A stretch of 5,906 bases of DNA from an uncultured Bdellovibrio sp. (GTDB taxonomy: Bacteria > Bdellovibrionota > Bdellovibrionia > Bdellovibrionales > Bdellovibrionaceae), in contig CAMLRE010000150.1 of the NCBI GenBank assembly GCA_946482355.1, forward strand, positions 1-5,906, given 5' to 3'. The notes under the pieces are model-generated. The model did no database searches. It was given only the letters and a program-made list of their open reading frames with translations, and was not told the DNA's origin. Shown in pieces: positions 1 through 5,906 of this stretch (positions are counted from its first letter, which is position 1; each line of letters opens with the position of its first letter). Made by a program: the position numbers and the translations under genes.

Positions 1-231
1 CAGCTGAAAGCTTTAAAGCTAGCTTCTGATTTAGCTGAAAAAAATTATAAACTTTTGCAGCGTGATTCACGCCGTGGTTTAGCGCGAAGCCTTGATGTGC
101 AATTAGGGTTAACAGAATACCGACTAGCCAAAAGAAACTACGATCAGGCCCGTTATCAAGCGCATCTAGATCGTATTCGTTTAGATTTAGCTTCAGCGCA
201 AATTCCAGCTGTCTTAAATAAGGAAATGTAG
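1..231 (+). CDS. TolC-family outer membrane efflux protein, C-terminal part
   Basis: The reading frame is open from the first base to a TAG at 229-231, giving the last 76 residues of a gene whose start lies outside the window. The segment is highly helical and polar, with the pattern of the last coiled-coil hairpin of outer-membrane efflux (OEP/TolC) proteins. It has a helix with the NYKLLQRDS stretch, a turn around GLARSLDVQLGLTEY (the usual 'G-x-x-S-x-x-D-V/L-x-x-A/Q' turn of this family), and a returning helix RLAKRNYDQARYQ ending in LDLASAQIP. Such proteins form the trimeric outer-membrane exit duct of tripartite pumps. Only 2 bases separate its stop from the RND pump gene, so the two are almost certainly co-transcribed and function together. 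The family call is from residue pattern; the substrate cannot be deduced. The beta-barrel and N-terminal signal are not in the window. Confidence 0.8.
   Translation, partial: QLKALKLASDLAEKNYKLLQRDSRRGLARSLDVQLGLTEYRLAKRNYDQARYQAHLDRIRLDLASAQIPAVLNKEM
220..224 (+). promoter_or_regulatory. Ribosome binding site of the RND pump gene
   Basis: AAGGA lies inside the last codons of the upstream efflux gene and ends 9 bases before the ATG at 234. It supports that ATG as the pump start and shows translation of the pump is set up within the preceding gene, as in a tightly packed operon. Confidence 0.6.
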
Positions 232-233
232 AA

Positions 234-3200
234 ATGACTCTTTCAGATTTATCAATTCGTAGACCGGTTTTTGCGTGGATGTTGATGTTTGGTTTGATCG
301 TGTTTGGAGCGATCAGTTTTACACGCATGGGTGTAAGCGACATGCCCGATGTCGAATTTCCGATTATTGCTTTAACAGCAAGATACGAAGGCGCAGCTCC
401 TGAAGTTATCGAAGCTGACGTGGTCGATCCTTTAGAAGATGTTTTAATCAGTATTCAAGGTATTAAAAATATCACGTCTAAATCACGTGTGGGTGTAGCT
501 GAAATCACTTTAGAATTTGATTTAAGCCGCGATATCGATGCCGCTTTCCAAGATGTGCAGGCTAAAATTTCTCAGGCCCAAGAAATGTTGCCCACGGGCA
601 TGGAGCCGATCACGGCTATGAAAATTGCGATTTCAGAATTTCCGATTATGTGGATTTCTGTAACCAGCGATAAAATGAAATTAAACGATCTGATGGTGTT
701 TGTAAAAAATGACATTCGTGACCGTTTAACAACAGTGCCCGGTGTGGGAAATTTATGGATGCCCGGTTATTTAGAACCTAACCTACGCGTTTGGGTAAAT
801 AACGATGCTTTACAACAGTATGCTCTTTCAGTTTCAGATGTGGTTTACAATATTCAAAACGAACATCGTGAGCCACCTTCAGGGCGCAGTGAATTTGATA
901 AAAAAGAATACAGCTTACGTACCTTAGGTGAAGAAAAAACAGTTAAAGGTTTCTCTGATTTACTTTTAAATTCGCGTGGTGGTGGACCAAATTACAATCC
1001 AGTGCCGTTAAGCCGTGTGGCTAAAATTGAAGAGGGCACCGTCGATGTTTTACAATTTGCCCGAACGAACGGATCGCCAGCCGTGGGCCTTGGGGTTGTT
1101 AAACAGCGTGGATCAAATGCGGTATCAGTGGCAAAAGCTGTTAAAGCACGTATTGATGAAATTCAAAAAACTTTACCCGAAGGCACACAAATTCGCGTGA
1201 ATTTTGACGGCACAAAATTCGTTGAAGAGTCAGTGGCCGAGTTAGTTTTAACTTTAGTGTTAGCGGCGTTATTAACATCACTGGTGTGTTGGATTTTTAT
1301 CGGTTCGTGGTCATCAACGATCAACGTTTTATTAGCTATTCCGACTTCAGTGCTTGGAAGTTTTATTATTCTTAATTTTGCGCACTTTACTTTAAATATT
1401 TTCACGCTCTTAGGTTTAAGTTTAGCGATTGGTATCGTTGTCGATGATGCGATCATGGTTTTAGAAAATATTATTCGCCACCGCGAAAAAGGCATGAAGC
1501 GCCGTGAAGCCGCTTTATTTGGCGCTCGCGAAATCACATTCGCTGCTGTGGCTGCTTCAGTTTCGTTAGTGGCGATTTTCTTACCGATTGCTTTTATGGA
1601 AGGAATTATTGGTCGTTTCTTATTTGAATTTGGAGTGACGTTAAGTGCGGCGGTGATGATTTCATTACTTGAAGCTTTAACATTAACTCCGATGCGTGCG
1701 GCACAGTTTAAAGGAAGCATCGAGCGAACTTCTAAATTTGGAATGTTTTTTGAAACAAGTGTGGTTCGTCTTCGTGGATTTTACACACGCACCTTAGATT
1801 ACACTTTAAATCACCGTTGGAAGGTGATTATTGGTTCATTACTTTTCTTTATTTTAAGTTTTGGTTCAGCAGGCTTACTAAAAGGTGAATTCCAGCCGCC
1901 ACAAGATCAAAGCATGTTAATGATTCAAATGACGAACCCTCCGGGATCGGCGATCACTTTAACCGACGAACGTGTAAAACTTGTTGAAAAATTCTTACAT
2001 GAGCGTTCTGAAGTGCAGTCATTCTTCGTAGCCGCCGGTGGTTTTACCGGGGGTGAAACCAATGCGGCCATGATCTTTGTAGAATTAAAACACAAAGGTC
2101 AGCGCGGAAAAGATCCGGTAAAAAATAAAGAATTAAGCCAACAAGAGATGATCGAAGTTGTGCGCGAATATTTAAATAAAACAATTCCTGAAGCCAAACC
2201 TCAGGTGCAAGATCCATCAACACAAGGCTTTGGCGGCGGTGGCGGAAGTGGTTACCCGGTTGAATTTACTATTCAAGGTCCAGAGTGGTCTGATCTTGGT
2301 AAAATGGCTGAACAAATCCAAAAAGAAGTGACTGATAAAAAAATCATGTCAGATGTGAATTCGGATTTATTAACCGGAGCTCCTGAACTTCATATTGTGC
2401 CGAACCGCCAAAAAGCCGCTGATCGTGGTGTGGCTGTCACTGAAATTGGGGCTGTGGTTAATACCGCTTTAGGTGGCGCGATTGCAGGTTCATACGAAAA
2501 AGAAGGGCATCGTTACGATATCAGAGTAAAACTTACTGAAGATGGCAAATCTCCGAAAGAGCGTATCTTATCTTTATATGTAAGAAATAACCGTGGTGAA
2601 TTAGTTCCGCTTTCATCGGTGGTTGATATTAAAGAATCAACCGTAGCTTCTTCGATTTCCAGAAAAAATCGTGCACGCGCGATTTCAATTTTCGGAAATC
2701 CAGGGCCGGGGTTAAGCCAGCAAGAAAGTACAGCAAAAGCAGAAGAAATCGCAAAAACAATTTTAAAAGAAGGGTATACTTTTAAACTCAGCGGTTCTGC
2801 TGAAGAATTTATGCAAAGTTTTATCAGCTTACTCGTAGCTTTAGTCTTAGGTTTTGTTGTGGCCTATATGATTTTAGCTTCGCAGTTTAATAGCTTTATC
2901 GATCCGTTTACGGTATTTGTGGCGCTGCCGTTTAGTTTCTCGGGTGCATTCTTGGGATTATTAATTGGCCAGCAGTCGATAAATTTATTTAGTATGATTG
3001 GTTTAATTCTACTTATGGGTATCGTGAAAAAGAATTCGATCTTACTTGTGGATTTTACGAACCAAGTGCGTGACGAAGGGCAGACCGATATTAAAAAAGC
3101 TTTACTTGAAGCTTGCCCGAATCGTTTACGTCCGATTTTAATGACTTCGATTGCAACCATTGCCGGAGCTTTGCCTGCGGCTTTAAGTTTTGGTCCTGGA

Positions 3201-3350
3201 GCTGAAGCCCGCCAACCAATGGCAATCGCCGTGATCGGTGGGGTATTGGTTTCTACGTTACTAACGTTGTATGTGGTACCAAGCGTGTACAGTGTGCTGG
3301 CGCGTTTTGATCGCCGTACTCGTCACAGTGATGTTGATTCGATGGAGTAG
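234..3350 (+). CDS. RND (HAE1/AcrB-type) multidrug efflux pump, inner-membrane subunit
   Basis: This is a proton-driven inner-membrane pump subunit that exports hydrophobic or amphiphilic compounds from periplasm and membrane through an adaptor and a TolC-like duct. At 1038 residues it is full length for the family (AcrB is about 1050). The N-terminus (SIRRPVFAWMLM) leads into the first membrane helix (about 12-30). The first porter region follows, with the family-typical QDVQAKISQA. Helices 2-6 lie at about 337-487; helix 4 carries the proton-relay pair D404/D405 in GIVVDDAIMVLEN. Helix 7 starts near W529. The second porter region runs to about 857, with a glycine-rich loop at 665-673. Helices 8-12 span about 863-1022, and K933 in GIVKKNSILLVDF corresponds to AcrB K940. 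All three relay residues are present, so the pump should be active. The hydrophobic helix-4 and helix-10 sequences fit HAE1 better than the heavy-metal (CusA) class. The specific substrate is unknown. It is translated from the same message as the preceding OMF gene; an adaptor gene probably lies further upstream. Confidence 0.95.
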   Translation: MTLSDLSIRRPVFAWMLMFGLIVFGAISFTRMGVSDMPDVEFPIIALTARYEGAAPEVIEADVVDPLEDVLISIQGIKNITSKSRVGVAEITLEFDLSRDIDAAFQDVQAKISQAQEMLPTGMEPITAMKIAISEFPIMWISVTSDKMKLNDLMVFVKNDIRDRLTTVPGVGNLWMPGYLEPNLRVWVNNDALQQYALSVSDVVYNIQNEHREPPSGRSEFDKKEYSLRTLGEEKTVKGFSDLLLNSRGGGPNYNPVPLSRVAKIEEGTVDVLQFARTNGSPAVGLGVVKQRGSNAVSVAKAVKARIDEIQKTLPEGTQIRVNFDGTKFVEESVAELVLTLVLAALLTSLVCWIFIGSWSSTINVLLAIPTSVLGSFIILNFAHFTLNIFTLLGLSLAIGIVVDDAIMVLENIIRHREKGMKRREAALFGAREITFAAVAASVSLVAIFLPIAFMEGIIGRFLFEFGVTLSAAVMISLLEALTLTPMRAAQFKGSIERTSKFGMFFETSVVRLRGFYTRTLDYTLNHRWKVIIGSLLFFILSFGSAGLLKGEFQPPQDQSMLMIQMTNPPGSAITLTDERVKLVEKFLHERSEVQSFFVAAGGFTGGETNAAMIFVELKHKGQRGKDPVKNKELSQQEMIEVVREYLNKTIPEAKPQVQDPSTQGFGGGGGSGYPVEFTIQGPEWSDLGKMAEQIQKEVTDKKIMSDVNSDLLTGAPELHIVPNRQKAADRGVAVTEIGAVVNTALGGAIAGSYEKEGHRYDIRVKLTEDGKSPKERILSLYVRNNRGELVPLSSVVDIKESTVASSISRKNRARAISIFGNPGPGLSQQESTAKAEEIAKTILKEGYTFKLSGSAEEFMQSFISLLVALVLGFVVAYMILASQFNSFIDPFTVFVALPFSFSGAFLGLLIGQQSINLFSMIGLILLMGIVKKNSILLVDFTNQVRDEGQTDIKKALLEACPNRLRPILMTSIATIAGALPAALSFGPGAEARQPMAIAVIGGVLVSTLLTLYVVPSVYSVLARFDRRTRHSDVDSME

Positions 3351-3357
3351 ATGATAG

Positions 3358-4533
3358 CTATTTTTTATCTTGAAGCCATTTAAGCCATTTATAAATGGCT
3401 TCGGATAAAGTTTTAGGTGTCACCGGTTTTGTTAAGTAATCATTCATGCCGACCTGTAAACAACGTTCTTTATCTGAGGCAAAAGCGTTGGCCGTCATAG
3501 CAATAATCGGAATTTGTGTGTTTTTAATCTGAGAATCTTTTCTGATTTGCGCTGTAGCTTCGTAACCATCCATTTCAGGCATTTGGCAGTCCATTAAAAC
3601 TAAATCATAGTTCGATTCACGAAGGGCCAGTAAAGCTTCTTTACCATTGGCCACAGCCAATGATTTGTAACCAAACTTATCTAACATTTTAACGACAACC
3701 ATTTGGTTAATCTGATTATCTTCAACTACTAAAACCCGGGCAGGATAGGGTGCTGAAATAAAATTTTGCTGATCCTCGCTGGCTTTCGGCGTTGTTCCGG
3801 CTTCTAAAGGTAAAGTAAACCAAAATGTAGAGCCCTTATCCAGAGTGCTATGTACGCCAATTTGCCCCTGCATAAGTTCAATTAACTGTTTAGCGAGAGA
3901 TAACCCTAAGCCGATACCACCGTGTTTTCGGCGGCTCGAACTATCAACTTGGTTAAAAGGTTTAAATAATTTTGAAAGCGATTCGGGTGAAACACCAATG
4001 CCGGTATCTTTAATTTCAACGTAAATTTGCGTTTGAGCAGATGATAAATTCTTAACTGATGTTTTAATTAGAATTTCACCTTGGTTCGTAAATTTAATGG
4101 CATTTCCAAGTAAATAACTTAAAACTTGGCGAATACGTCCGGCATCGCCTAAGTAGTAGCAAGTCTTATTTTCAGGAAGCTCAATTTTGATTGTTAAACC
4201 TTTTTGTTCGGCTAGATATTTAAATGAGTTGTAAGATTCATCGAATAAATCATAAAGATTAAAATTAACCTTTTCGATGTCTAGTTTTCCGGATTCGACT
4301 TTTGCGTAATCTAAAATGTCGTTTATTAACGCCAGTAAACCCTGGGCTGAAGAATTAACGGCTTCAAGATGTGTTCGTTGTTCTTCAGTCAACTTTGAAT
4401 CAAGTAAAAGACCTGTCATGCCAAGAATGCCGTTTACCGGAGTGCGTATTTCGTGGCTGACATTGGCCATAAAAGTCGAACGCGCCTGTTCATGGCTGTC
4501 TTTTAAAAAAAGTTTACTAAGTCGTTTTAACAC
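3358..4533 (-). CDS. Soluble hybrid histidine kinase with C-terminal receiver domain
   Basis: A 391-residue sensor-kinase core fused to a receiver. The H-box [14 protein letters not shown] puts the phosphorylated histidine at H27, and the HisKA dimerisation helices run to about residue 85. The HATPase domain (about 95-243) has an N-box with N144 (GNAIKFTN), G1 DTGIG at 176-180 and G2 GGIGLGL at 205-211. A linker follows, then a receiver (about 266-388) with acidic E271/D272, phospho-acceptor D315 in [12 protein letters not shown]347 and K369 (LTKP). All catalytic residues are present. There is no HPt, output domain, membrane helix or PAS/GAF domain: only 26 residues precede the histidine, so the sensory input must be supplied by another protein or has been lost. 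The assigned start is a GTG (4533-4531) without a recognisable Shine-Dalgarno; the frame stays open upstream to a stop at 4621-4623 but offers no ATG, GTG or TTG there. It converges on the pump gene, leaving 7 bases between stops. Its partner and target are unknown. Confidence 0.92.
   Translation of the reverse strand: MLKRLSKLFLKDSHEQARSTFMANVSHEIRTPVNGILGMTGLLLDSKLTEEQRTHLEAVNSSAQGLLALINDILDYAKVESGKLDIEKVNFNLYDLFDESYNSFKYLAEQKGLTIKIELPENKTCYYLGDAGRIRQVLSYLLGNAIKFTNQGEILIKTSVKNLSSAQTQIYVEIKDTGIGVSPESLSKLFKPFNQVDSSSRRKHGGIGLGLSLAKQLIELMQGQIGVHSTLDKGSTFWFTLPLEAGTTPKASEDQQNFISAPYPARVLVVEDNQINQMVVVKMLDKFGYKSLAVANGKEALLALRESNYDLVLMDCQMPEMDGYEATAQIRKDSQIKNTQIPIIAMTANAFASDKERCLQVGMNDYLTKPVTPKTLSEAIYKWLKWLQDKK
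3372..3402. repeat. Tandem plus inverted repeat cluster at the convergent gene junction
   Basis: The 9-mer AAGCCATTT occurs twice in tandem (3373-3381 and 3382-3390) and once inverted (3393-3401). This creates a perfect 20-bp palindrome at 3382-3401 and, alternatively, an 11-bp stem GAAGCCATTTA (3372-3382) with TAAATGGCTTC (3392-3402) around a 9-base loop. On the minus strand it encodes the kinase C-terminus, including the doubled KWLKWL. It sits 22 bases past the pump stop. A hairpin here could end or slow transcription of the pump gene. No T-run follows the stem in the plus direction, and in the minus direction it is followed by A-rich sequence, so it is not a standard intrinsic terminator. 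The repeat is certain; the terminator role is only a suggestion. Confidence 0.5.
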
Positions 4534-4568
4534 GACAATATTATCTATTAGCTGGACGTTCGGTGGTG

Positions 4569-4582
4569 TGTAGATTTCTACA
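4569..4582. promoter_or_regulatory. Inverted repeat in the divergent intergenic region (possible operator)
   Basis: TGTAGA and TCTACA are perfect 6-bp arms separated by TT. The repeat lies in the 74-base gap between the divergently transcribed kinase and oxidoreductase genes, 25 bases before the oxidoreductase ATG. Its position would suit a binding site for a regulator of one or both genes. Arms this short can arise by chance, and I could not identify convincing -35/-10 pairs around it, so the regulatory role is speculative. Confidence 0.25.
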
Positions 4583-4596
4583 TAACTTTTTAAAGT

Positions 4597-4603
4597 AAGG
4601 TGA
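4597..4603 (+). promoter_or_regulatory. Ribosome binding site of the oxidoreductase gene
   Basis: AAGGTGA is a good match to the 16S rRNA 3' end (GGAGGTGA), with its GG pair 7 bases before the ATG at 4608. It decides between two nearby ATGs: the one at 4604 is out of frame and too close to the site, whereas 4608 opens the long oxidoreductase frame. Confidence 0.7.
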
Positions 4604-4607
4604 ATGA

Positions 4608-5648
4608 ATGAAGAAAGTTGTTATTGCAAGCCCGGGTGGTTACGAAAAGCTTAAAATTCAGGATTTTCCTGAATTAACTTCTGAAAATGATACGGTGGTT
4701 GTGAATGTTAAGGCGATTGGTGTTAACTACGCCGACTGTTTAGTACGCTTTGGCGTTTATGAATCGGCAAAAAAATATGTCGGTTGGCCGATCACACCTG
4801 GCTTTGAGTTTTCGGGAATTGTTAAATCAGTGGGTTCACAAACATCTCGTTTTAAAGTGGGCGATGAAGTTGTGGGTATTACATTGTTTAACGCTTATGC
4901 GAGCGAAGTAAAAGTTAAAGAGTCACAGCTTTTTCATTTACCCGAAGGCTTTTCATTGATCGAGGCTGCTGGTTTTCCGACAGTATTTTTTACGGCCTAT
5001 CATGCACTTTTTCAGCTAGTAAAAATTTATCCTAAATCACATTTACTTATTCATTCAGCCGCAGGTGGTGTCGGTTCAGCTTTAGTGCAATTAGCAAAAG
5101 CTTTTAATTTTACAGTGACAGGAGTTGTGGGGTCTTCTCATAAAGTGCATGAAGTAAAAACTTTGGGTGCTGATTTTGTGATTGATAAATCAACGCAAGA
5201 TCTTTGGAGCGAAGCTAGAAAAAATGCGCCCAATGGCTTTGATGCGATCTTTGATGCGAACGGGTACACAACACTTAAAGAAGGCTACGATCATTTGCGT
5301 CCCGTGGGAAAATTAATTTCTTATGGTGCACATTCGTTACTTCCGCGCGGTGGCGGATCGGGGCGATTGAATTATTTAAAAGCGGCGATCGGTTTAATTA
5401 AAAGTCCACGTTTTAATCCGTTGCAGTTAATCACAGATAATAAATCAGTGGTGGGTTTTAATTTATCATTCTTATTTGCAAGACAAGATCTGGCGACTGA
5501 GGCCATGACTGATCTTATGCGTTTAGCAAATGAGAAAAAAATTAAACCTCTTAAAACGACAACCTATAAACTGGAAGATGTTGGGTTAGCTCATCAGGCC
5601 CTTGAGTCAGGTAAAACTGTTGGAAAGATTATTCTGACTGTGAGCTAA
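4608..5648 (+). CDS. Zinc-independent MDR-family quinone oxidoreductase, VAT1-like
   Basis: A 346-residue cytosolic medium-chain dehydrogenase/reductase expected to use NADPH to reduce quinones or related alpha,beta-unsaturated carbonyls. The N-terminal GroES-like domain (about 1-120) has the typical [14 protein letters not shown] (38-51), TPGFEFSG (63-70) and VGDEVVG (84-90) segments. The Rossmann fold carries the cofactor loop AAGGVG at 151-156. The catalytic and structural zinc ligands of alcohol dehydrogenases are absent, including the four-cysteine lobe, which places it in the quinone oxidoreductase branch. The middle and C-terminal parts ([20 protein letters not shown], then [10 protein letters not shown] and KIKPL, ending TVGKIILTV) recall eukaryotic VAT-1 and its bacterial homologues more than E. 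coli QorA. Length is normal. It has its own good ribosome binding site and is divergent from the kinase gene; no functional link to the neighbours is evident. The exact substrate is unknown. Confidence 0.88.
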   Translation: MKKVVIASPGGYEKLKIQDFPELTSENDTVVVNVKAIGVNYADCLVRFGVYESAKKYVGWPITPGFEFSGIVKSVGSQTSRFKVGDEVVGITLFNAYASEVKVKESQLFHLPEGFSLIEAAGFPTVFFTAYHALFQLVKIYPKSHLLIHSAAGGVGSALVQLAKAFNFTVTGVVGSSHKVHEVKTLGADFVIDKSTQDLWSEARKNAPNGFDAIFDANGYTTLKEGYDHLRPVGKLISYGAHSLLPRGGGSGRLNYLKAAIGLIKSPRFNPLQLITDNKSVVGFNLSFLFARQDLATEAMTDLMRLANEKKIKPLKTTTYKLEDVGLAHQALESGKTVGKIILTVS

Positions 5649-5683
5649 ACAATAAAAGTTGTTTGTGCGCGTTTCAATCTGAG

Positions 5684-5722
5684 ATTTATCGGTAAAGTGA
5701 AGCCCCTTATTTACCGATAAAT
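5684..5722. promoter_or_regulatory. Perfect 13-bp dyad with sigma-28 (FliA)-like promoter elements
   Basis: ATTTATCGGTAAA (5684-5696) and TTTACCGATAAAT (5710-5722) are exact inverse complements around a 13-base loop. Read on the plus strand, TAAAG (5693-5697) and ACCGATAA (5713-5720) stand with 16 bases between TAAA and the -10 element. The enteric sigma-28 consensus is TAAA-N15-GCCGATAA, so seven of eight -10 bases match and the spacer is one base longer. A transcription start about 7 bases past the -10 would fall at about 5727, at the start codon of the next gene. The dyad places the same arrangement on the minus strand, pointing into the oxidoreductase 3' end. The stem has no T-run on either side, so it is not a standard terminator; it could instead be an operator. 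The dyad is seen directly; the promoter role is inference. Confidence 0.5.
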
Positions 5723-5727
5723 ACAGA

Positions 5728-5906
5728 GTGAAGATTGTACGTTTGCGAAGCCTTTTGTCAAAAATCATTTCAGCAATAATGTTGCTCGTATCGTCTTTTG
5801 TTTTTGCAGGCCCGGGGCGTACAACTTATCAAGCCCGAATTGTTAAACCCGATGGTTATCCTCTTGAATCAGTCAGTGTTAATTTTAGATTTACAATTTT
5901 AGATCC
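5728..5906 (+). CDS. Exported protein with signal peptide, N-terminal part (cut by window end)
   Basis: An open frame from GTG at 5728 runs off the window after 59 complete codons. It begins with a clear Sec signal peptide: a basic start (KIVRLRSLLSK, first residue from GTG), a hydrophobic core (IISAIMLLVSSFVF) and a likely signal peptidase I site after FVFA, before GPGRTTY. The mature part starts TTYQARIVKPDGYPLESVSV followed by NFRFTILD, a beta-rich pattern. From memory it resembles the shared N-terminal segment of large secreted or fibre-like proteins of Bdellovibrio (the mosaic adhesive trimer group); this is unverified. An in-frame TGA at 5698-5700 and the absence of other start codons upstream make 5728 the earliest start. 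No Shine-Dalgarno is visible; TTG at 5743 would also keep a basic signal peptide, while ATG at 5779 would remove the basic residues. Existence as a gene is well supported by the signal peptide; function is not. Confidence 0.75.
   Translation, partial: MKIVRLRSLLSKIISAIMLLVSSFVFAGPGRTTYQARIVKPDGYPLESVSVNFRFTILD

Noticed and set aside
665..1000. Possible heavy-metal (CusA-type) RND assignment for the pump
   Set aside because: The helix 4 VVDDAIMVLEN and helix 10 KKNSILLVDF sequences and the porter-domain pattern fit the HAE1 multidrug class; I saw no methionine-rich metal relay.
1015..1200. 61-codon plus-strand open frame in another frame of the pump gene
   Set aside because: It is short and overlaps conserved pump coding sequence in a different frame, with no supporting start signal.
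1163..1720. 185-codon open frame on the minus strand inside the pump gene
   Set aside because: It lies entirely within the well-supported pump coding sequence, shows no recognisable domain and is rich in Lys/Ile/Thr/Asn/Ala as expected from antisense reading of AT-rich membrane-protein codons.
2864..3160. 98-codon minus-strand open frame over pump helices 8-11
   Set aside because: It is an antisense shadow of conserved transmembrane segments with no ribosome binding signal or recognisable protein features.
4316..4573. 85-codon plus-strand open frame antisense to the kinase H-box region
   Set aside because: It is the complement of the highly conserved HisKA segment; the kinase reading has clear motifs and this one has none.
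4553..4586. Possible sigma-70 promoter for the oxidoreductase (TGGACG with CATAAC)
   Set aside because: Each hexamer matches only four of six consensus bases and the spacer is 22 bases, too long for a credible pair.
5647..5664. AAACAA / TTGTTT 6-bp inverted repeat right after the oxidoreductase stop, considered as a terminator
   Set aside because: The stem is short and almost all A-T, and it is followed by GTGCGCG rather than a T-run, so it cannot be supported as an intrinsic terminator.

Overview
The window reads as an ordinary chromosomal segment of a Gram-negative bacterium. It encodes an outer-membrane channel and an inner-membrane RND pump, plus the start of an exported protein. Base composition is moderately AT-rich and even throughout (many TTA/TTT/AAA codons), with no insertion sequence, tRNA, rRNA or CRISPR array. 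The lineage cannot be proved from this sequence. My best guess is a Bdellovibrionota-type (predatory or related) bacterium. The guess rests on the character of the last, incomplete gene and on a flagellar-sigma-like promoter in front of it; it is an inference from memory, not a search result.

Layout. Positions 1-231 hold the C-terminal 76 residues of a TolC-like outer-membrane efflux protein. Two bases later a complete 1038-residue RND (HAE1/AcrB-like) pump gene begins (234-3350). The two are clearly one operon, and the periplasmic adaptor is probably further upstream, outside the window. A soluble hybrid histidine kinase/receiver gene (4533-3358, minus strand) converges on the pump gene with only 7 bases between the stop codons. 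A tight cluster of repeats at that junction lies inside the kinase 3' end. A 74-base intergenic gap separates the kinase from a divergent gene for a zinc-free, NADPH-type quinone oxidoreductase of the VAT1-like branch (4608-5648). After it comes a 79-base intergenic stretch with a perfect 13-bp dyad. The start of a secreted protein gene (5728 onward) follows, cut by the window end.

How the genes work together. The OMF and RND proteins form two parts of a tripartite efflux pump. The kinase, oxidoreductase and exported protein share no obvious pathway with the pump or each other; each appears to have its own transcription unit.

Most interesting spot: 5684-5760. The perfect dyad contains a TAAA-N16-ACCGATAA arrangement, close to the sigma-28 (FliA) promoter consensus, and because it is a dyad the same arrangement is present on the opposite strand. 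The predicted transcription start falls almost on the GTG start codon of the exported protein, which has no Shine-Dalgarno sequence. Flagellar-sigma control of a surface or secreted protein would fit an attack-phase (motile predator) gene. The rest of the window is conventional.
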